From: Glycomyces salinus
Lineage (GTDB): Bacteria; Actinomycetota; Actinomycetes; Mycobacteriales; Micromonosporaceae
Direction: 5' to 3'
Assembly: GCF_016428645.1 (NCBI RefSeq)
Contig: NZ_JAELXW010000003.1
Coordinates: 1 to 64,000, forward strand
Length of the DNA stretch: 64,000 bases
Position numbers and translations under genes: made by a program. Below the pieces are notes generated by a model that saw only the letters and a program-made list of their open reading frames with translations, was not told the origin of the DNA and did not search any database. Below are positions 61,864-64,000 of this stretch, one piece after another. The number at the start of each line of letters is the position of its first letter. Position 1 is the stretch's first letter.

Positions 61864-63906
61864 ATGCTGGGGTACGTGACCACGTCGACCGAGACCAGCG
61901 AAAACACCGCCGTCACCATACCCGATCCGGCTTCGCGCGGGCGCTCGGGATGGCGTGCGGCCGCGGTGCTGGCGGCGGTCGCGGCGGGCGCTGTCGCGGC
62001 CGTCATCGCGCTCGACGCCGGCGGGGCGATCCAACTGGAGGCCATCCCCGGTCTCAGCGCCGCCGACCCGGCCGTGACGTGGGCGGCCGGCCTGCTCAAG
62101 TACGCCTACGACCTGCTGATGCTCGCCTCGGTCGGCTGCACGGTCGCGGCCGCGATCTTCCTTCCCGGACGCGCCGAGGACCGCTCCAGGCTCTCGGCCC
62201 AGGCGTGGCGGTGGCTGCGGATCGGCTCGGTCGCGACCGGCCTGTGGGCCCTGGTCGCGCTCGTGCGGGTTCCGGTCGAATACGCCAACACCTTCGCGCT
62301 CGGATTCGACGACCTCACTCTTTCGGGTGCATGGTCGTACCTGACCCAAGCCGATCAGGGGACGAGCCTGGGAGCGACCGCGGCCTTGGCGCTCGCGGCC
62401 GCGGTCGTCGCGGCCCGCTCCTTCAAGGTCTCCTGGGCCGCCGCTGCCGCCGCGGCGGCGATCGGGGCGGCGCTGCCCCCGATCTTCACCGGCCACTCGG
62501 CGGCCAACGGCAACCACCAGATCGCCGTCGACGGCCTCATCATCCACGTCGTGGCCGCCTGCTTCTGGGCAGGCGGGCTGCTGGCGCTGTTCATCGCCCG
62601 CGCCGACCCGGCCGTGGCGGTGCGCCGGTACTCGGCCGCGGCCGCCTTCGCCTACCCGGCGGTCGGGGCCAGCGGCCTGATCGTGTTCGGGGCCAACGTC
62701 GACTTCTCCGACCTGTGGACCTCCGACTACGGGCGCATCGCGCTGGCCAAGGCGGCGCTGCTGGCGGTCGGCGGCCTCATCGGCTGGGCGCACCGGAGGC
62801 GCACCATCCCGGCGGTGAACGCCGGGGACCGGCGGGCCTTCTGGCGCCTGGCCGCGGTCGAGCTGGCGGTCATGGCCGTCGCGTTCGGCCTGGCCGCGTC
62901 CCTGTCGGTGACCCCGCCGCCCTCCGGCGAGCTGCCCGACCCGAACGCGGCATTCCTCGGGTTCGCCACGCCGGGCCCGATCACGTTCTCCTCGCTGATG
63001 CTCGACTGGTACCCGGCGGTGCTGGTGTGCACCGCTGCGGCGTTCGGCGTGGGCTTCTACATCGCCGGGGTGGTGCGGCTGCGGCGCCGCGGCGACGCCT
63101 GGCCGTGGATCCGGACGGCCATGTGGATCGCCGGGTGGGCGGTGGTGGTCCTGGTGACCTCGACCGGACTGGGCAAGTACGGACTGGTCCTGTTCAGCGC
63201 CCACATGGTCCAGCACATGGCCCTGAACATGCTCGCGCCGGTGTTCCTGGTCCTCGGCGCGCCGGTCACGCTCGCGCTGCGCGCGATCCGGCCGCGGCGC
63301 TCCGGCGGCCCCCGGGAGTGGCTGCTCGCGTTCGTCCACTCCCGCTTCGCCCGGCTCGTCTCCCACCCGGTCGTCGCCCTGGTCATCTACCTCACCAGCC
63401 TCTACATCATGTACTTCACCGGGATCTTCGAGTGGGCGATGAACTCCCATTTCGGGCACCTGCTGATGACCGGGCACTTCCTGGCCTCGGGGAGCCTGTT
63501 CTTCTGGATCGTCCTCGGCCCCGATCCCAAGCCGCGGCAGCTGTCGTACCCGGCGAAGGTGCTGCTGTACTTCGTGTCGATCGTCTTCCACGCCGTGTTC
63601 GGCCTGGCGCTGATGATGGGCACGGGCCTGATCGCCGAGACCTGGTACACCGGCCTGGCCGTCCCGTGGGTCGGCGACCTGCTGGCCGACCAGCGCACCG
63701 GCGGCGGCATCGCTTGGGCGTTCGGGGAGATCCCCAGCCTGATCATCATCGCCGTCCTCATCGGGCAGTGGACCCGCGCCGACGAGCGCGAAGGGCGCCG
63801 CCTCGACCGCATGGCCGAGCGGGCCAGCGCCTCCGGCCACCCCGAGGACGACCCCCACGAGGTCTACAACGCGTACCTGGCGAGCCTCGACCAGGAACGG
63901 CGCTGA
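61864..63906 (+). CDS. CopD-CtaG fusion: copper transport / cytochrome oxidase assembly membrane protein
   Basis: About 680 residues with about 15 membrane helices. The N-terminal half is CopD-like (VDGLIIHVVAACFWAGGLLALFIAR). The C-terminal half is caa3_CtaG (LFSAHMVQHMALNMLAPVFLVLGAP, LLMTGHFLASGSLFFWIVLGPDP) with His residues expected to bind copper. Such fusions supply copper for cytochrome c oxidase assembly in actinobacteria. Start uncertain: ATG 61864 or GTG 61876; no good ribosome site before either. Confidence 0.88.
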   Translation: MLGYVTTSTETSENTAVTIPDPASRGRSGWRAAAVLAAVAAGAVAAVIALDAGGAIQLEAIPGLSAADPAVTWAAGLLKYAYDLLMLASVGCTVAAAIFLPGRAEDRSRLSAQAWRWLRIGSVATGLWALVALVRVPVEYANTFALGFDDLTLSGAWSYLTQADQGTSLGATAALALAAAVVAARSFKVSWAAAAAAAAIGAALPPIFTGHSAANGNHQIAVDGLIIHVVAACFWAGGLLALFIARADPAVAVRRYSAAAAFAYPAVGASGLIVFGANVDFSDLWTSDYGRIALAKAALLAVGGLIGWAHRRRTIPAVNAGDRRAFWRLAAVELAVMAVAFGLAASLSVTPPPSGELPDPNAAFLGFATPGPITFSSLMLDWYPAVLVCTAAAFGVGFYIAGVVRLRRRGDAWPWIRTAMWIAGWAVVVLVTSTGLGKYGLVLFSAHMVQHMALNMLAPVFLVLGAPVTLALRAIRPRRSGGPREWLLAFVHSRFARLVSHPVVALVIYLTSLYIMYFTGIFEWAMNSHFGHLLMTGHFLASGSLFFWIVLGPDPKPRQLSYPAKVLLYFVSIVFHAVFGLALMMGTGLIAETWYTGLAVPWVGDLLADQRTGGGIAWAFGEIPSLIIIAVLIGQWTRADEREGRRLDRMAERASASGHPEDDPHEVYNAYLASLDQERR

Positions 63907-63985
63907 CGGCCCGGCGGCGGGACGTAAGCGGAACTTAAGGTCGTTTTCTGGACCGTCCCCTCGGAGCGGTCGTAGCCTCACAAAG

Positions 63986-64000
63986 ATGAGCGACGCACAC
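63986..64000 (+). CDS. First codons of a gene running off the window
   Basis: ATG AGC GAC GCA CAC follows TAGCCT by 7 nt with no Shine-Dalgarno, the same leaderless pattern as other starts here. Only five residues (MSDAH) are visible, so nothing can be said of its product. Confidence 0.4.

Overview
The window is about 64 kb of very GC-rich actinobacterial chromosome (roughly 70% G+C by eye, not counted). Gene content (a DUF2520 gene followed by panC-panD-nadB-nadC-coaX, ppk1 next to a Nudix/phosphatase fusion, rsmA-ispE, GPP34, DUF5925 and DUF488 genes, ECF42 sigma factor, WXG100-type proteins) fits a filamentous high-GC actinomycete. Glycomycetaceae or a near relative is my guess from protein style only. 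No rRNA, CRISPR array, replication origin or prophage was seen, and no gene-free stretch exceeds about 300 bases.

Layout. 1-4.2 kb: end of an unknown gene, then an ABC exporter with a NarL-type two-component system. 4.2-5.8 kb: MerR regulator divergent from an ene-reductase. 5.8-9.6 kb: accessory patch with an Rpn-like nuclease gene, an IS5-family element that seems to carry a DUF2332 passenger gene, a duplicated gene tail and a promoter between two palindromic operators that has no regulator beside it. 9.6-14 kb: polyphosphate kinase with Nudix/phosphatase, two small genes, tRNA-Asp and tRNA-Glu. 14-17.8 kb: prephenate dehydratase, GPP34, ArsR-type regulator and MFS transporter. 17.8-20.8 kb: molybdate operon with its own HTH-TOBE regulator. 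21-31.6 kb: serS, two HAD phosphatases, a DUF2975/YozG module, a propeller lipoprotein, an ABC-F protein and others. 31.6-40.6 kb: second Rpn-like gene, MidA methyltransferase, then the pantothenate/NAD/CoA cofactor cluster. 40.6-47.7 kb: WXG-type secreted pair, ispE, rsmA, prfC, YqeY, metallophosphoesterase, tRNA-Pro. 47.8-50.2 kb: ECF42 sigma operon. 50.2-61.7 kb: envelope-rich accessory region (secreted intradiol-dioxygenase-like lipoprotein, sortable surface protein, three paralogous four-cysteine membrane-anchored proteins, a second propeller). 61.9-64 kb: CopD-CtaG membrane protein and the first codons of another gene.

Regulation is unusually readable. Sixteen genes have a TANNNT hexamer 6 or 7 nt before the start codon and no Shine-Dalgarno sequence, so many transcripts here are probably leaderless. 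Operator candidates for MerR, ArsR, PhoP, TetR-type, YozG-type and ECF42 regulators sit on these promoters. The best candidates for something undescribed are the three-paralog four-cysteine family (55.4-60.4 kb), the IS5 element with a cargo gene, and the cysteine-containing WXG-type pair.
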